From Proteiniclasticum ruminis DSM 24773 (lineage in GTDB: Bacteria; Bacillota; Clostridia; Clostridiales; Clostridiaceae), in assembly GCF_000701905.1 (NCBI RefSeq), contig NZ_JNKC01000005.1, positions 1 to 64,000 on the forward strand: a stretch of 64,000 nt of DNA. The letters run 5' to 3'. A model generated the notes under the pieces. That model ran no database searches, was not told the origin of the DNA, and saw nothing but the letters and a program-made list of their open reading frames with translations. The position numbers and the translations under genes are program-made. Shown here piece by piece: positions 42,438 to 51,273 of this stretch. How positions within the stretch are numbered: the first letter of the stretch is position 1; each line of letters begins with the position of its first letter.

Positions 42438-43088
42438 ATGCAGCGAAGAATATTATGTTTTGGAGACTCAAATACATGGGGATATAATGCCGAAGATGAA
42501 AGCAGGTTCGAAAAAGGAGTCCGATGGACCTCACTTCTTCAAGAGGCTCTTGGAGAAGAGTATGACATCATTGAGGAAGGACTGAGTGGAAGAACAGCAT
42601 CCTGTGATGACCCTCTTTTTGAAGGTCTCAACGGATACAGCTACATCTATCCTTGCATTATGAGCCACAGACCACTGGATCTGATCATCATCACTTTGGG
42701 CACCAATGACGCCAAAGAACGCTTTAGTCTGACACCACTGAACATTGCCATGGGGATCATCCGACTGGCGGGAAGGGTAAAAAACACCATGACCGGCAGG
42801 GACGGGAAGGATCCGGAGATTCTTATTGTTGCACCCGCGCCCATCGGACCGCTATATAAGGAAAAGAATGCCTTCCATTCCATGGGCAGAGAGTCGGATC
42901 TGAAGACCAAGGAGATGATTCCTTTTTTGCACACCATGGCCAAAGAGGCGGGATATCATTTTATCTCTGCCGGAAACCATCTTTCCATGGGAGAAGTGGA
43001 TCACATGCATCTTGATGCAGAAGGTCATAAAAAAATGGCGGAGCTCCTGGAAAGAAAAATCCATGAGATCTTCCAGGTCAGGGGGTGA
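42438..43088 (+). CDS. SGNH/GDSL-family hydrolase
   Basis: A 216-residue esterase-fold protein. Block I is CFGDSNTWGY (nucleophile Ser11), block III is TLGTNDAKERF and block V is VDHMHLDAEGH, whose Asp and His complete the triad. It has no signal peptide and so is cytoplasmic. This clade includes aryl-esterases and carbohydrate deacetylases. The stop is 4 bases ahead of the IclR gene, and together with the adjoining uronate/KDG genes this hints at deacetylation of a sugar substrate; that is inference. Confidence 0.88.
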   Translation: MQRRILCFGDSNTWGYNAEDESRFEKGVRWTSLLQEALGEEYDIIEEGLSGRTASCDDPLFEGLNGYSYIYPCIMSHRPLDLIIITLGTNDAKERFSLTPLNIAMGIIRLAGRVKNTMTGRDGKDPEILIVAPAPIGPLYKEKNAFHSMGRESDLKTKEMIPFLHTMAKEAGYHFISAGNHLSMGEVDHMHLDAEGHKKMAELLERKIHEIFQVRG

Positions 43089-43092
43089 GATT

Positions 43093-43860
43093 GTGGCAGA
43101 TACCGTTCAGTCTATAGACAGAGCACTCTCCCTTTTGGAGATTCTGTCCTCCTCCAAAGAAGGCATGGGTCTTTTGGAACTGGGAGAGGCTTCCGGTCTT
43201 TCCAAAGGCACGGTGCACAGACTTCTCTATACCCTCACGGAAAACGGATATGTGAAGCAGCTGGAAAAAACAGGGAAATATCAGCTGACCATGAAGATGT
43301 TTGTCTTAGGAGCCAAACCCGTGGAGAAGATGGACGTGCTGATGGTAGCGCGCCCCTATCTTGAGAAGCTCCGGGATCTTTCAGAGGAAGTGGTCCATCT
43401 GGTGCTTCCCGATGGCCACGAAATCCTCTATGTGGATAAAGTGGAAACAGAAAACACCATCCGCATGTACTCCAACATCGGAAAGCGGGGCACTTTATAT
43501 GCCACCTCCGTCGGCAAGGCAATGCTCTCTTATTATTCAGAAGAGGAAGTTCAAAAACTATGGCCCCAAATGGGCGTACATAAGCTGACAGAGTATACCA
43601 TCACAGAGCTTCCGGACTTTCTTGAGGAACTTGAAACTATCCGAGAAAACGGCTTTGCTCTGGATCGGGAAGAGAATGAACTGGGGGTTCAGTGCATGGG
43701 AGCGGCGATTCTTGATTATACAAACACACCGGTGGCCGCATTCAGTATTTCCGGACCCGTTCAGCGAATGACAGAAGAAAAGATCAATACTTTAAAAGAA
43801 GCGATGCTGGAAACCAAACGTAAAATCTCAGAAGATCTGGGGTACTATAAAAAACGATAA
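43093..43860 (+). CDS. IclR-family regulator (KdgR-like)
   Basis: A 255-residue regulator: N-terminal winged helix ('SIDRALSLLEILSSSKEGMGLLELGEASGLSKGTVHRLLYTL' in character) and C-terminal GAF-like IclR effector domain (about 80-250, 'LGVQCMGAAILDYTNTPVAAFSISGP'). The start is a GTG at 43093, after GGGGGTGA; a longer frame from 43012 runs inside the hydrolase gene. Its likely operator is the double palindrome at 43936-43961, before the KDPG aldolase gene. Effector probably KDG or a related 2-keto-3-deoxy acid, by context. Confidence 0.9.
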   Translation: MADTVQSIDRALSLLEILSSSKEGMGLLELGEASGLSKGTVHRLLYTLTENGYVKQLEKTGKYQLTMKMFVLGAKPVEKMDVLMVARPYLEKLRDLSEEVVHLVLPDGHEILYVDKVETENTIRMYSNIGKRGTLYATSVGKAMLSYYSEEEVQKLWPQMGVHKLTEYTITELPDFLEELETIRENGFALDREENELGVQCMGAAILDYTNTPVAAFSISGPVQRMTEEKINTLKEAMLETKRKISEDLGYYKKR

Positions 43861-43888
43861 GAATATCTGAAAATCTTCCATAAACCGA

Positions 43889-43961
43889 TTGCAAGTAAAC
43901 GGGTTATGGAGTAAAATAAACTTGCATTCAAATTATGGAACCATGTTCCACTATGTGGAAC
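43889..43961 (+). promoter_or_regulatory. eda promoter and two overlapping IclR-type operators
   Basis: TTGCAA (43889-43894) and TAAAAT (43912-43917) have a 17-bp spacer. Downstream, TGGAAC-CAT-GTTCCA (43936-43950) and GTTCCAC-TAT-GTGGAAC (43945-43961) are perfect 6-3-6 and 7-3-7 palindromes that share GTTCCA. Both fit the T-GGAA...TTCC-A form of IclR-family sites. A position after the start point suggests repression by blocking elongation or initiation. Confidence 0.8.
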
Positions 43962-43982
43962 TAAAAATAAAGGAGGCCCATT

Positions 43983-44627
43983 ATGATCCCAAAAATTGAA
44001 ACCCTCACCAGAATCATAGACGCAGGTATTGTTGCGGTGGTTCGTGCAGACAGCGAGGAACAGGCAGAAAAAATCAGTAAAGCATGTATTGAAGGTGGTG
44101 TTCCTGCCATCGAAGTTACTTTTACCGTTCCTGGTGCACAGTATGTGATTTCTTCCCTGAAGAAGAAGTTCCCCAAAGAGGCGCTCATTGTTGGGGCGGG
44201 CACAGTGCTTGACTCAGAAACTGCAAGAATTGCCATTCTTGCCGGTGCAGAATATATCGTAAGTCCAGGATTTGATCCTGAAACCGCAAGACTCTGCAAC
44301 AGATATCAGATCCCTTATATGGCAGGATGCATGACACTGACAGAAATCATCACCGCCATGGAAGCAGGTGTGGATGTGATTAAAGTATTCCCAGGCAGCG
44401 CATTTGGCCCTGACTTCATCAAAGCCATCAAAGGACCTCTGCCACAGACCGTGCTGATGCCTACAGGCGGTGTAAGCCTTGATAATGTAGACCAGTGGAT
44501 CAAGAACGGCTGTATCGCCGTAGGCGTAGGCGGGGAACTTACAGGACCCGCAAAGAAAGGCGAATATGAAAAAATTACAGAAATCGCCAAACAGTTTGTT
44601 GAAAAAATCAAAGAAGCAAGAAAATAA
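43983..44627 (+). CDS. eda: KDPG aldolase (2-keto-3-deoxy-6-phosphogluconate aldolase)
   Basis: A 214-residue class I aldolase splitting KDPG to pyruvate and glyceraldehyde 3-phosphate. Seen: VAVVRADSEEQAEKI, EVTFTVPGA with the catalytic Glu, VGAGTVLD, and the Schiff-base Lys in DVIKVFPGSAFGP. A Gly-rich phosphate loop (PTGGVSLDN) follows. First gene of a three-gene operon with two KDG kinases, placed after a clear promoter/operator and AAAGGAGG. Confidence 0.95.
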   Translation: MIPKIETLTRIIDAGIVAVVRADSEEQAEKISKACIEGGVPAIEVTFTVPGAQYVISSLKKKFPKEALIVGAGTVLDSETARIAILAGAEYIVSPGFDPETARLCNRYQIPYMAGCMTLTEIITAMEAGVDVIKVFPGSAFGPDFIKAIKGPLPQTVLMPTGGVSLDNVDQWIKNGCIAVGVGGELTGPAKKGEYEKITEIAKQFVEKIKEARK

Positions 44628-44647
44628 AAAGTAGAAGGAGCCGGAAT

Positions 44648-45670
44648 ATGAAAAGAGTAGTTACCCTTGGAGAAATCATGCTGAGACTCTCCACCCCAGG
44701 ATTCGAAAGATTTGTCCAGGCGGACAGTTTTGATGTCTGTTATGGTGGAGGAGAAGCCAACTGCTGTGTTTCCTTATCCAACTATGGTCTGGAAACCAGA
44801 TTTGTCACAAAAGTGCCAGACAATGAAATTGGACAAAGCGCCGTCAATTCCCTGAGAAGATATGGTGTGGATACCAGTTTCATTTCAAGAGGCGGAGACC
44901 GTCTTGGAATTTATTTCCTGGAATCCGGTGCTTCCCAGAGACCTTCCAAGGTCATTTATGACAGAGCTCACGCAGCCATTGCAGAAGCAACAAGTGATGA
45001 TTTTGACTGGGATGGTATCTTTGAAGGTGCTGACTGGTTCCATTTCACAGGCATCACCCCTGCACTGAGTGATAGCGCAGCAGAGCTGACCCTTGCCGCA
45101 CTGAAAGCAGCAAAAGCAAAGGGCATCACCGTTTCCGTGGATCTCAACTACAGAAAGAAACTCTGGAGTCAGGAAAAGGCTAAGGAAGTCATGACAAAGC
45201 TCATGGACTACGTGGATGTATGCATCGGCAACGAAGAAGATGCAGAAAAAGTCTTTGGCATCAAAGCTCAAGGCACTGATATCCATAAGGGTGAGATCAA
45301 CCATGCTGCTTACGAAGAAGTGGCAAAGCAGATCATCGAAAAGTTCAACGTGAAGCTTGTGGCTTCCACCTTGAGAGAAAGCTATTCCGCCAGTGACAAT
45401 GGCTGGTCCGCCATTTTATTTGATGGAGAAAAATCCTATCTGTCCAAAAAGTATGACCTTAGAATCGTAGACCGTGTTGGTGGTGGAGATTCCTTCGCAT
45501 CTGGACTCATTTATGGTCTGGTGACAGAGCTGCCTTATCAGGAAGCGCTGGAATTTGCTGTGGCAGCATCTGCGCTGAAGCATACCATCCTTGGAGACAC
45601 CAATCATGTTTCCAAAGAAGAAGTACTGACCCTCATGGGCGGAGATGGCTCAGGCAGAGTACAGAGGTAG
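44648..45670 (+). CDS. PfkB-family sugar kinase, probable KDG kinase (copy 1)
   Basis: A 340-residue ribokinase-fold enzyme, longer than usual. Signature 1 is 'CYGGGEANCCVSLSNYGLETRFV'; signature 2 is IVDRVGGGDSFASGLIYG, in which the Asp of GGGD is the catalytic base. It resembles 2-keto-3-deoxygluconate kinases, and its place between the aldolase and another such kinase supports a role making KDPG. An insert at about 195-225 is not in the second copy. The ribosome site is GAAGGAGC. 3 bases separate it from the next gene. Confidence 0.82.
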   Translation: MKRVVTLGEIMLRLSTPGFERFVQADSFDVCYGGGEANCCVSLSNYGLETRFVTKVPDNEIGQSAVNSLRRYGVDTSFISRGGDRLGIYFLESGASQRPSKVIYDRAHAAIAEATSDDFDWDGIFEGADWFHFTGITPALSDSAAELTLAALKAAKAKGITVSVDLNYRKKLWSQEKAKEVMTKLMDYVDVCIGNEEDAEKVFGIKAQGTDIHKGEINHAAYEEVAKQIIEKFNVKLVASTLRESYSASDNGWSAILFDGEKSYLSKKYDLRIVDRVGGGDSFASGLIYGLVTELPYQEALEFAVAASALKHTILGDTNHVSKEEVLTLMGGDGSGRVQR

Positions 45671-45673
45671 AAG

Positions 45674-46621
45674 ATGGATGTAGTGACTTTTGGAGAGACC
45701 ATGGTGCTCTTCAATCCAGAAACTCAAGGTCCTCTACGATATGTAGGCACTTTCACCAAGTCCATCGGCGGTGCGGAGTCCAATGTGGCCATAGCTTTGG
45801 CACGACTTGGACACAAAGCAGGATGGTTCTCCAAACTGGGAGATGATGAATTCGGAAGATACATCAAATCTACGGTCATGGGGGAGGAAGTGGATGTCTC
45901 CAGAGTAAAAAAAGATCCCAAACGCACCACCGGAATTCTTTTCAAAGAGCGTTTTTCCACGGTGAACCCGAACGTGTATTACTACAGAAAAGGTTCTGCC
46001 GCCAGTCATCTGATGATGGAAGACCTGGATATGGAGTACATCGCCAGCGCGAAGATTCTTCATGTCACAGGGATTTCCCTCGCTCTTTCCGAAGAGATGC
46101 GTGAAGCGGTATTCTATGCCGTGAAGGAAGCAAAGAAACGTGGTGTGCTGATTTCCTTTGACCCCAATATACGATTGAAGCTCTGGTCTGAAGAAGAAGC
46201 CAGAGAAACCATTCTTGAGATGGTGAAGCTCACAGATCTTCTCTTTCCGGGCAAGGAAGAGGCTGAACTCCTTCTGGGTCTTACAGAACCTGAGGAAATT
46301 GCAGACACTTTCCTGAAGCTTGGCGTACAGACCGTTGCGCTGAAGCTCGGAAAAAGCGGATGTTATGTGAAAAACAAAGAAACTGAAGCCTTCGTTCATG
46401 GTTATACCGTAGACCACCCAGTAGATACCGTAGGCGCAGGGGATGGATATGCAGCAGGATTTATTTCCGGCTATCTTGAGAACCTCAGCCTTACCGAGTG
46501 TGCCCAGAGAGCCAACGCCGTTGGTGCCATGGCAACCCTTGTGAAAGGGGATATGGAAGGTTTTCCTTATAAAGATCAGGTGGAGATCTTTATGGGACTT
46601 AAAAACAGCATCGACAGATAA
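45674..46621 (+). CDS. kdgK: 2-keto-3-deoxygluconate kinase (copy 2)
   Basis: A 315-residue PfkB kinase. N terminus MDVVTFGETMVLFNPE, signature 1 'IGGAESNVAIALARLGHKAGW', 'NVYYYRKGSAASHL' (typical of KdgK), 'SFDPNIRLKLWS' and signature 2 VDTVGAGDGYAAGFISG. It fits bacterial KdgK better than copy 1. It phosphorylates KDG to KDPG for the aldolase of the same operon. The operon lacks uronate isomerase and dehydratase genes, so KDG must come from elsewhere. Confidence 0.88.
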   Translation: MDVVTFGETMVLFNPETQGPLRYVGTFTKSIGGAESNVAIALARLGHKAGWFSKLGDDEFGRYIKSTVMGEEVDVSRVKKDPKRTTGILFKERFSTVNPNVYYYRKGSAASHLMMEDLDMEYIASAKILHVTGISLALSEEMREAVFYAVKEAKKRGVLISFDPNIRLKLWSEEEARETILEMVKLTDLLFPGKEEAELLLGLTEPEEIADTFLKLGVQTVALKLGKSGCYVKNKETEAFVHGYTVDHPVDTVGAGDGYAAGFISGYLENLSLTECAQRANAVGAMATLVKGDMEGFPYKDQVEIFMGLKNSIDR

Positions 46622-46656
46622 ACCCGAATCTGTTTATGTATATAGATTTACCCGAT

Positions 46657-46706
46657 CAAAGAACCCTCATAAATCTCCTTTTTAGGAGATTCTTGGGGGT
46701 TCTTTG
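46657..46706 (+). terminator. Large hairpin after the KDG operon
   Basis: CAAAGAACCCTCA... pairs with ...GGGGGTTCTTTG, enclosing AATCTCC/GGAGATT, a roughly 50-base rod. The T-run after it is weak (CTTCTTTT at 46713-46720), so termination is probable rather than certain. Confidence 0.6.
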
Positions 46707-46780
46707 AATGCCGCTTCTTTTCAAAGAAGAAAAATCAGGATAAAATATAGAAAACGGTCTGGTAGAAGGGGGATAGAGAG

Positions 46781-47638
46781 ATGATGCGATTTGATTGTCA
46801 TGTGAGAGAAAACCAGATACTGAAGGAATCTTTCTTCAAACTTTCAAAAGAAATCTTTGGGATACGGTTTGATCTGTGGGAAGAAAGTGGATGCTGGACA
46901 AATTCTTACATTCCATACTGCTTCCATGAAGATGGACAAGTCCTTGCCAATGCTTCTGTAAATCTCATGAAACTGACAGTGGAGGGTGAAATTTATGAAG
47001 CAGTTCAGATCGGCACTGTCATGACCAGAAGAGAGTTTCGGGGACAAGGGCTCTCAGAGAAGCTTCTTCGTAAGATTCTGGCGGACTTTGAAGGAAAGAC
47101 AGATCTCATCTATCTTCTTGCCAATGAGGATGCAATGTCCCTTTATCAAAGGGCTGGTTTTGAACCTGTACCTGCCGTGCGCTGTTTCCTCCCCGCAGAA
47201 GCTTATATCAAAGAAGGAAACCAGCTGCTTTCTATGAAAAAAACCTTAGAAGAGCTCATGGCGCTGAAAAAGGCTTCTGTGCCCGTGACCGACCGTCTCT
47301 GGAGCAAAGAGGACAGGCATATTCTCCCTTTTTATTATGTTCATGGATTTCAGGATATGATTCTGGAGCCGATAGAAGATGTGACCATCCTTGCAGAAAT
47401 GGAAGGAGACACCTTTCACCTCTACGATGTGCTGTCACCCCATAAGGTCTCGCTGGCTGAAGTGCTCCGTAGTATTGTCCCAAGGAATGCCCTTCGGGTG
47501 GAGCTTCACTTTACACCTAACGAGGCACTTTCTGGACTCTATAGAGAGCCTGATCCGGATAGTGGTTTTATGGTGCATAAATCCAGCAGGGCAGCAATGC
47601 CAAATAACCTCACCTACCCAACAATCATCACAGCTTAA
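46781..47638 (+). CDS. GNAT-family N-acetyltransferase
   Basis: A 285-residue protein with an N-terminal GNAT domain (about 1-145): 'QIGTVMTRREFRGQGLSEKLL' is the acetyl-CoA pyrophosphate loop (R-G-x-G-L), and 'YLLANEDAMSLYQRAGFEPV' the C-terminal motif. The second half (about 150-285) has a distinct beta-rich domain ('FTPNEALSGLYREPDPDSGFMV') as in two-domain GNATs of the Eis-like or YesJ kind. Substrate unknown. It forms a single-gene unit ending at a bidirectional terminator. Confidence 0.82.
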   Translation: MMRFDCHVRENQILKESFFKLSKEIFGIRFDLWEESGCWTNSYIPYCFHEDGQVLANASVNLMKLTVEGEIYEAVQIGTVMTRREFRGQGLSEKLLRKILADFEGKTDLIYLLANEDAMSLYQRAGFEPVPAVRCFLPAEAYIKEGNQLLSMKKTLEELMALKKASVPVTDRLWSKEDRHILPFYYVHGFQDMILEPIEDVTILAEMEGDTFHLYDVLSPHKVSLAEVLRSIVPRNALRVELHFTPNEALSGLYREPDPDSGFMVHKSSRAAMPNNLTYPTIITA

Positions 47639-47642
47639 AATA

Positions 47643-47676
47643 AAAAACGCTGGATTGCAGCCAATCCAGCGTTTTT
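47643..47676. terminator. Bidirectional terminator between two GNAT genes
   Basis: AAAAACGCTGGATT (47643-47656) and AATCCAGCGTTTTT (47663-47676) form a 14-bp perfect stem with T and A flanks. The stop codon of the minus-strand GNAT gene lies at its edge. Confidence 0.92.
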
Positions 47677-48217
47677 ATAATGCGATCCAGTACCGGTCTA
47701 TGACCTGCCCATTTTCCTCATAGGCATTTTCCAGTGTTCCGCCAATCTTTTTTATTGTGTTTTTAGCTGCTTTATTGCTTCTTTTCACCGTAACCAGCGC
47801 TTTCAGGATGCCATTTATCCGAAGCCGGTTCAGGGCCAGTTTCACGATGATGAACCCATATCCTTTTTTTCGTTCTTCCGGACGGATGCCGAAACTGATG
47901 TGACCTCCATAACGCAAAAGATCTTCCGTCATGGCATATCTGAGATTCACAGCACCAAGAATATACCCGTTGTCCTCCACCAGAAAAAGTGTTTCAGCAC
48001 GGACAAATCCGTGGGGAAGGGTTGCTTCATTCTGAAGAGACAGTTCTCTTTTCTGCCACTCTGAAAAACTAAGTTCCGCCATATCGCAGGAGGAGGGGCA
48101 TAAAGGTTCATCTCTGTCTTTCCATGCGGAAGTATAGGTGATATAGCTTTGTTCATCCAGTTCTTTGATCTCTACAAGTTTAATGGTTCTCACCCTGCTT
48201 TCCGTGTTTTTTACCAT
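47675..48217 (-). CDS. GNAT-family N-acetyltransferase
   Basis: A 180-residue single-domain acetyltransferase. The core motif is GGHISFGIRPEERKKGYGFIIVKLAL, with the R-K-K-G-Y-G acetyl-CoA loop, preceded by strand 'GYILGAVNLRYAM'. 'VTVKRSNKAAKNTIKKIGGTLENAY' is the C-terminal helix-strand pair, where N-K-A-A supports CoA binding. It resembles YjaB/predicted acetyltransferase COG3981. Substrate unknown. It is transcribed against the neighbouring GNAT gene. Confidence 0.85.
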   Translation of the reverse strand: MVKNTESRVRTIKLVEIKELDEQSYITYTSAWKDRDEPLCPSSCDMAELSFSEWQKRELSLQNEATLPHGFVRAETLFLVEDNGYILGAVNLRYAMTEDLLRYGGHISFGIRPEERKKGYGFIIVKLALNRLRINGILKALVTVKRSNKAAKNTIKKIGGTLENAYEENGQVIDRYWIAL

Positions 48218-48303
48218 TATATCAAAGATTGTTCCCCCTGCTAAGTGGCTGTTTCCGGTGAATACATTTACATGAAAAACTTTTCAATTTTTCTTCAGAA
48301 CTC

Positions 48304-48312
48304 TGGTATAAT
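48304..48312 (+). promoter_or_regulatory. Extended -10 promoter of murG
   Basis: TGGTATAAT (48304-48312) is a perfect extended -10 (TG-n-TATAAT), which can work with the weak -35 here. It lies about 72 bases ahead of the gene. Confidence 0.6.
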
Positions 48313-48384
48313 AGATTTGTTTGAATTGATGTGTTTTCTAACACTGTACAATATCCAATGAGAATAAATGAGTGAGTGAGTAAA

Positions 48385-49446
48385 ATGAAAAAAATTATGA
48401 TGACCGGTGGCGGAACCGCCGGACATGTGGTGCCGAATCTGGCTATTATGCCTTATCTAAATAAGCTGGGGTATGAGATCAAATACATAGGATCCCAAAA
48501 TGGAATTGAACGTGAGATCATCGAAGGAAAGAAAATCCCTTACTTTGCCATCTCATCCGGAAAACTCCGACGCTATTTCGACTGGAAGAATTTCACAGAC
48601 CCCTTCCGGGTGGGGGCGGGTTATTTTCAGGCGCTGGGCATTCTAAGAAGAGAAAAGCCCCATCTTGTGTTTTCCAAAGGCGGATTTGTAAGTGTTCCAG
48701 TGGTGGCTGCGGCTAAAACCCTGAAGATTCCTGTCCTTGCCCATGAATCGGATTTGACACCAGGTCTTGCCAACAAACTGGCACTGAGATTTGTGGATCA
48801 TCTTCTGGTGACTTTTCCAGATACTCTGTCCAAAGTTTCCGGAAAAGGCATCCTTGTGGGCAGCCCCATAAGGGAAGAACTGTTTCAGGGTAATCGGAAG
48901 AAAGCTCTCGATCTTTGCGGTTTCACGGAGGATAAACCTGTACTTCTTTTCATGGGGGGAAGCATTGGCTCCATGAAAATTAATGAAACCGTCTGGAGTG
49001 CTCTGGATCAGCTTCTGGAGGACTATCAGATCATCCATCTCTGTGGAAAGGACAATATGAATCCTCAGTATCAGGACCTGAAAGGGTACAGACAGTTTGA
49101 ATATGTGGGTGAAGAGATGAAGGATCTTCTTTCTGCTGCAGATTTTATTGTGGCCAGAGCAGGATCCAATTCAATTTTTGAATTCTTAGCCCTTCGAAAG
49201 CCTCATCTTCTCATTCCGCTCTCCGCTGCATCCAGCAGAGGAGACCAGATTGAAAATGCGGAGAGTTTTGAAAAAGAGGGCTACTCCATGGTCTTAAAAG
49301 AGGAGAGCCTCACAAAAGACACTCTTCTCATGAACCTGAAATCCTTATCTGAAAACCAGAAATCCTTTGTGGACGCAATGAGCAGTTCCTCTCTTGGAAA
49401 TGCTACCGGAAAAATTCTGGAGCTCATTGAGAAATACGCAAAATAA
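48385..49446 (+). CDS. murG: UDP-GlcNAc:lipid I N-acetylglucosaminyltransferase
   Basis: A 353-residue GT28 glycosyltransferase that makes peptidoglycan lipid II at the inner membrane face. Markers: MMTGGGTAGHVVPNLA, 'VFSKGGFVSVPVVAAA', 'HESDLTPGLANKLAL' and 'ARAGSNSIFEFLALRKPHLLIPL' for UDP-GlcNAc binding. ATG 48385 gives the standard start; a GTG at 48376 is in frame. Ribosome site is poor (GAGTGAG). The gene lies outside any dcw-type cluster, transcribed alone between promoter and terminator. Confidence 0.93.
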   Translation: MKKIMMTGGGTAGHVVPNLAIMPYLNKLGYEIKYIGSQNGIEREIIEGKKIPYFAISSGKLRRYFDWKNFTDPFRVGAGYFQALGILRREKPHLVFSKGGFVSVPVVAAAKTLKIPVLAHESDLTPGLANKLALRFVDHLLVTFPDTLSKVSGKGILVGSPIREELFQGNRKKALDLCGFTEDKPVLLFMGGSIGSMKINETVWSALDQLLEDYQIIHLCGKDNMNPQYQDLKGYRQFEYVGEEMKDLLSAADFIVARAGSNSIFEFLALRKPHLLIPLSAASSRGDQIENAESFEKEGYSMVLKEESLTKDTLLMNLKSLSENQKSFVDAMSSSSLGNATGKILELIEKYAK

Positions 49447-49473
49447 CTACAGAAATTAGTACAGTTTATATGT

Positions 49474-49510
49474 AGAGAAGCTGCATTCTTGTGTGCTTCT
49501 CTGTTTTTTT
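49474..49510 (+). terminator. Terminator after murG
   Basis: AGAGAAGC (49474-49481) pairs with GCTTCTCT (49495-49502), followed by G and a run of T. Confidence 0.88.
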
Positions 49511-49643
49511 ATAATTATTCTGTTCTTCTGTACTTATATATGGTCATTTTTATAACAAACCTAGAGAAGGTAGAAAGAATGTTAACACAAAAGTCTGATA
49601 ATAATTGTTATAATTATACTAACAAAAGCAAGGAGGATCAGTT

Positions 49644-51215
49644 ATGCGTATTGAATTTTCAGGAGCAGCCGGTACCGTTACAGGTTCCAGTCATCTGCTA
49701 AGAGTTAAGGATAAAAGAATTCTTCTAGATTGCGGACTCTATCAGGGAAAGGATGAAAAAGACAGAGGCAATGATGTGTTTGCCTTCATTCCATCTACCA
49801 TTGATTATCTGATTCTTTCTCATGCCCATATTGACCACAGCGGACGCATCCCACTGCTTTATAAGCGTGGATTCCGAGGCAAAGTTTTCGCTACACCACC
49901 AGCCAAAGCTCTTTCAGAGATCCTTCTCATGGATTCTGCCTTCATCCACGAACAGGATGCGGAATGGGAGAATAAAAAAAGACAGCGGAAAGGACTGGAT
50001 CCAGTGGAACCGCTTTATACCGTGAAAGATGCGGAAGGAGCACTGACCCTTTTTGAAGCCATTGACTTCAACCAGCGAACAGTCCTTTTCCCCGGTTTTG
50101 AGATGCAGTTTCTGGAAGCTGGGCACATGCTGGGTGCTGCCATTACAGAACTCTTCATTCAGGAAGAGGAGCGTAAGGTGAAGCTTGTCTATACAGGAGA
50201 TCTTGGAAATCAGGGTATCCCGCTGATGAAAGAGCCTGTGGAGGTAGAGGAAGCAGATTTTCTCATCATGGAATCCACCTACGGCAACAGACTCCATCCG
50301 GACAACAAAACAGAGCATGAAGAACTCATCAAGATCATCAATGAAACCTACAGGAAAGGCGGGAATGTCATTATACCTTCTTTTGCCGTAGGCAGAACGC
50401 AGGAACTTTTATATATCCTCAATGAATTCCAGGAAGCCGGAAGACTGGAGCGGGGCGTGAAAGTATACGTGGATTCACCTCTTGCATCAAAGTCCACCCA
50501 GATTTTTAAAGAGTACTCCAGGTATTTTGATGAGGAGAGTCAGGAAAGAATGCGAAGGGGAGACCATGTGCTGGAATTCCGGAATCTGTTTTTCACAGAA
50601 TCTGTGGAAGACTCCATGGAACTGAACCGCACCAAAAAAGGGTGCGTCATCATCAGCGCTTCTGGAATGGCGACGGCTGGAAGAATCAGGCATCACCTCA
50701 AGCACAATCTGTGGCGGGCTGAATGCAGCGTGATTTTTGTGGGGTATCAGGCAGAGGGGTCCTTAGGCAGAATCATTCAAGATGGCGCCAAAACAGTGAA
50801 TCTCTTCGGAGAGGATATTGCTGTTCATGCAAAGATATACAGCTTTTCCGGCCTTTCGGGCCATGCAGACAGGCGTGGACTTTATAACTGGGTCAAATCC
50901 ATACGGAAAGGCCCCAAGGAAATTTTTCTGACTCATGGAGATCTGTCCGCAGCAACAGCGCTCAAAGAGCTTCTGTCAGGTGATGGATATAATGTTCGTA
51001 TTGCCAAAGATGGAGACATCGTACCAATCAGAGATTATGTAAAGCTTGTACCAAAAATTGAGGAAACTGATTTAGAAAAGACCGCTGTAGCCACTGCACT
51101 TTCCAGATTGCGAAAAAAGGAAGAACTCATTAAATATATTGAAACCGTTGATTTTACAAAGGTTGACACGGATGAGATATTAAAGGACATCAGCGATGTT
51201 CTGAAAAAACAGTAA
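49644..51215 (+). CDS. Metallo-beta-lactamase/beta-CASP RNA-processing-type hydrolase
   Basis: A 523-residue protein of the COG1236/YsnF-like beta-CASP family, relatives of CPSF-73 and RNase J. Zinc motifs: 'LSHAHIDHSGRIP' (HxHxDH), 'EAGHMLGAA', 'YTGDLGNQG', and the C-terminal RMMBL part with 'SGLSGHADRRGL' and 'LTHGDLSAATAL'. The beta-CASP insertion (about 205-400, 'ESTYGNR', 'PSFAVGRTQELLYIL', 'ISASGMATAGRIRHHL') is complete. It is expected to be a zinc-dependent exo/endoribonuclease, but RNA activity is inferred. A basic and acidic tail of about 60 residues follows the fold. The ribosome site is AAGGAGG. Confidence 0.88.
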   Translation: MRIEFSGAAGTVTGSSHLLRVKDKRILLDCGLYQGKDEKDRGNDVFAFIPSTIDYLILSHAHIDHSGRIPLLYKRGFRGKVFATPPAKALSEILLMDSAFIHEQDAEWENKKRQRKGLDPVEPLYTVKDAEGALTLFEAIDFNQRTVLFPGFEMQFLEAGHMLGAAITELFIQEEERKVKLVYTGDLGNQGIPLMKEPVEVEEADFLIMESTYGNRLHPDNKTEHEELIKIINETYRKGGNVIIPSFAVGRTQELLYILNEFQEAGRLERGVKVYVDSPLASKSTQIFKEYSRYFDEESQERMRRGDHVLEFRNLFFTESVEDSMELNRTKKGCVIISASGMATAGRIRHHLKHNLWRAECSVIFVGYQAEGSLGRIIQDGAKTVNLFGEDIAVHAKIYSFSGLSGHADRRGLYNWVKSIRKGPKEIFLTHGDLSAATALKELLSGDGYNVRIAKDGDIVPIRDYVKLVPKIEETDLEKTAVATALSRLRKKEELIKYIETVDFTKVDTDEILKDISDVLKKQ

Positions 51216-51273
51216 AAACAGATAAAACCTAAAGAAGTGCCAAAATCCATTGGTAAAAGCCATTCAAATATTG

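Noticed and set aside
45734-46417. Minus-strand open frame of 227 codons opposite kdgK
   Set aside because: Antisense shadow without ribosome site.
48364-48379. GAGTGAGTGAG micro-repeat before murG as a phase-variation tract
   Set aside because: Only about three tetranucleotide units, too short to slip at a meaningful rate, and outside the coding frame.
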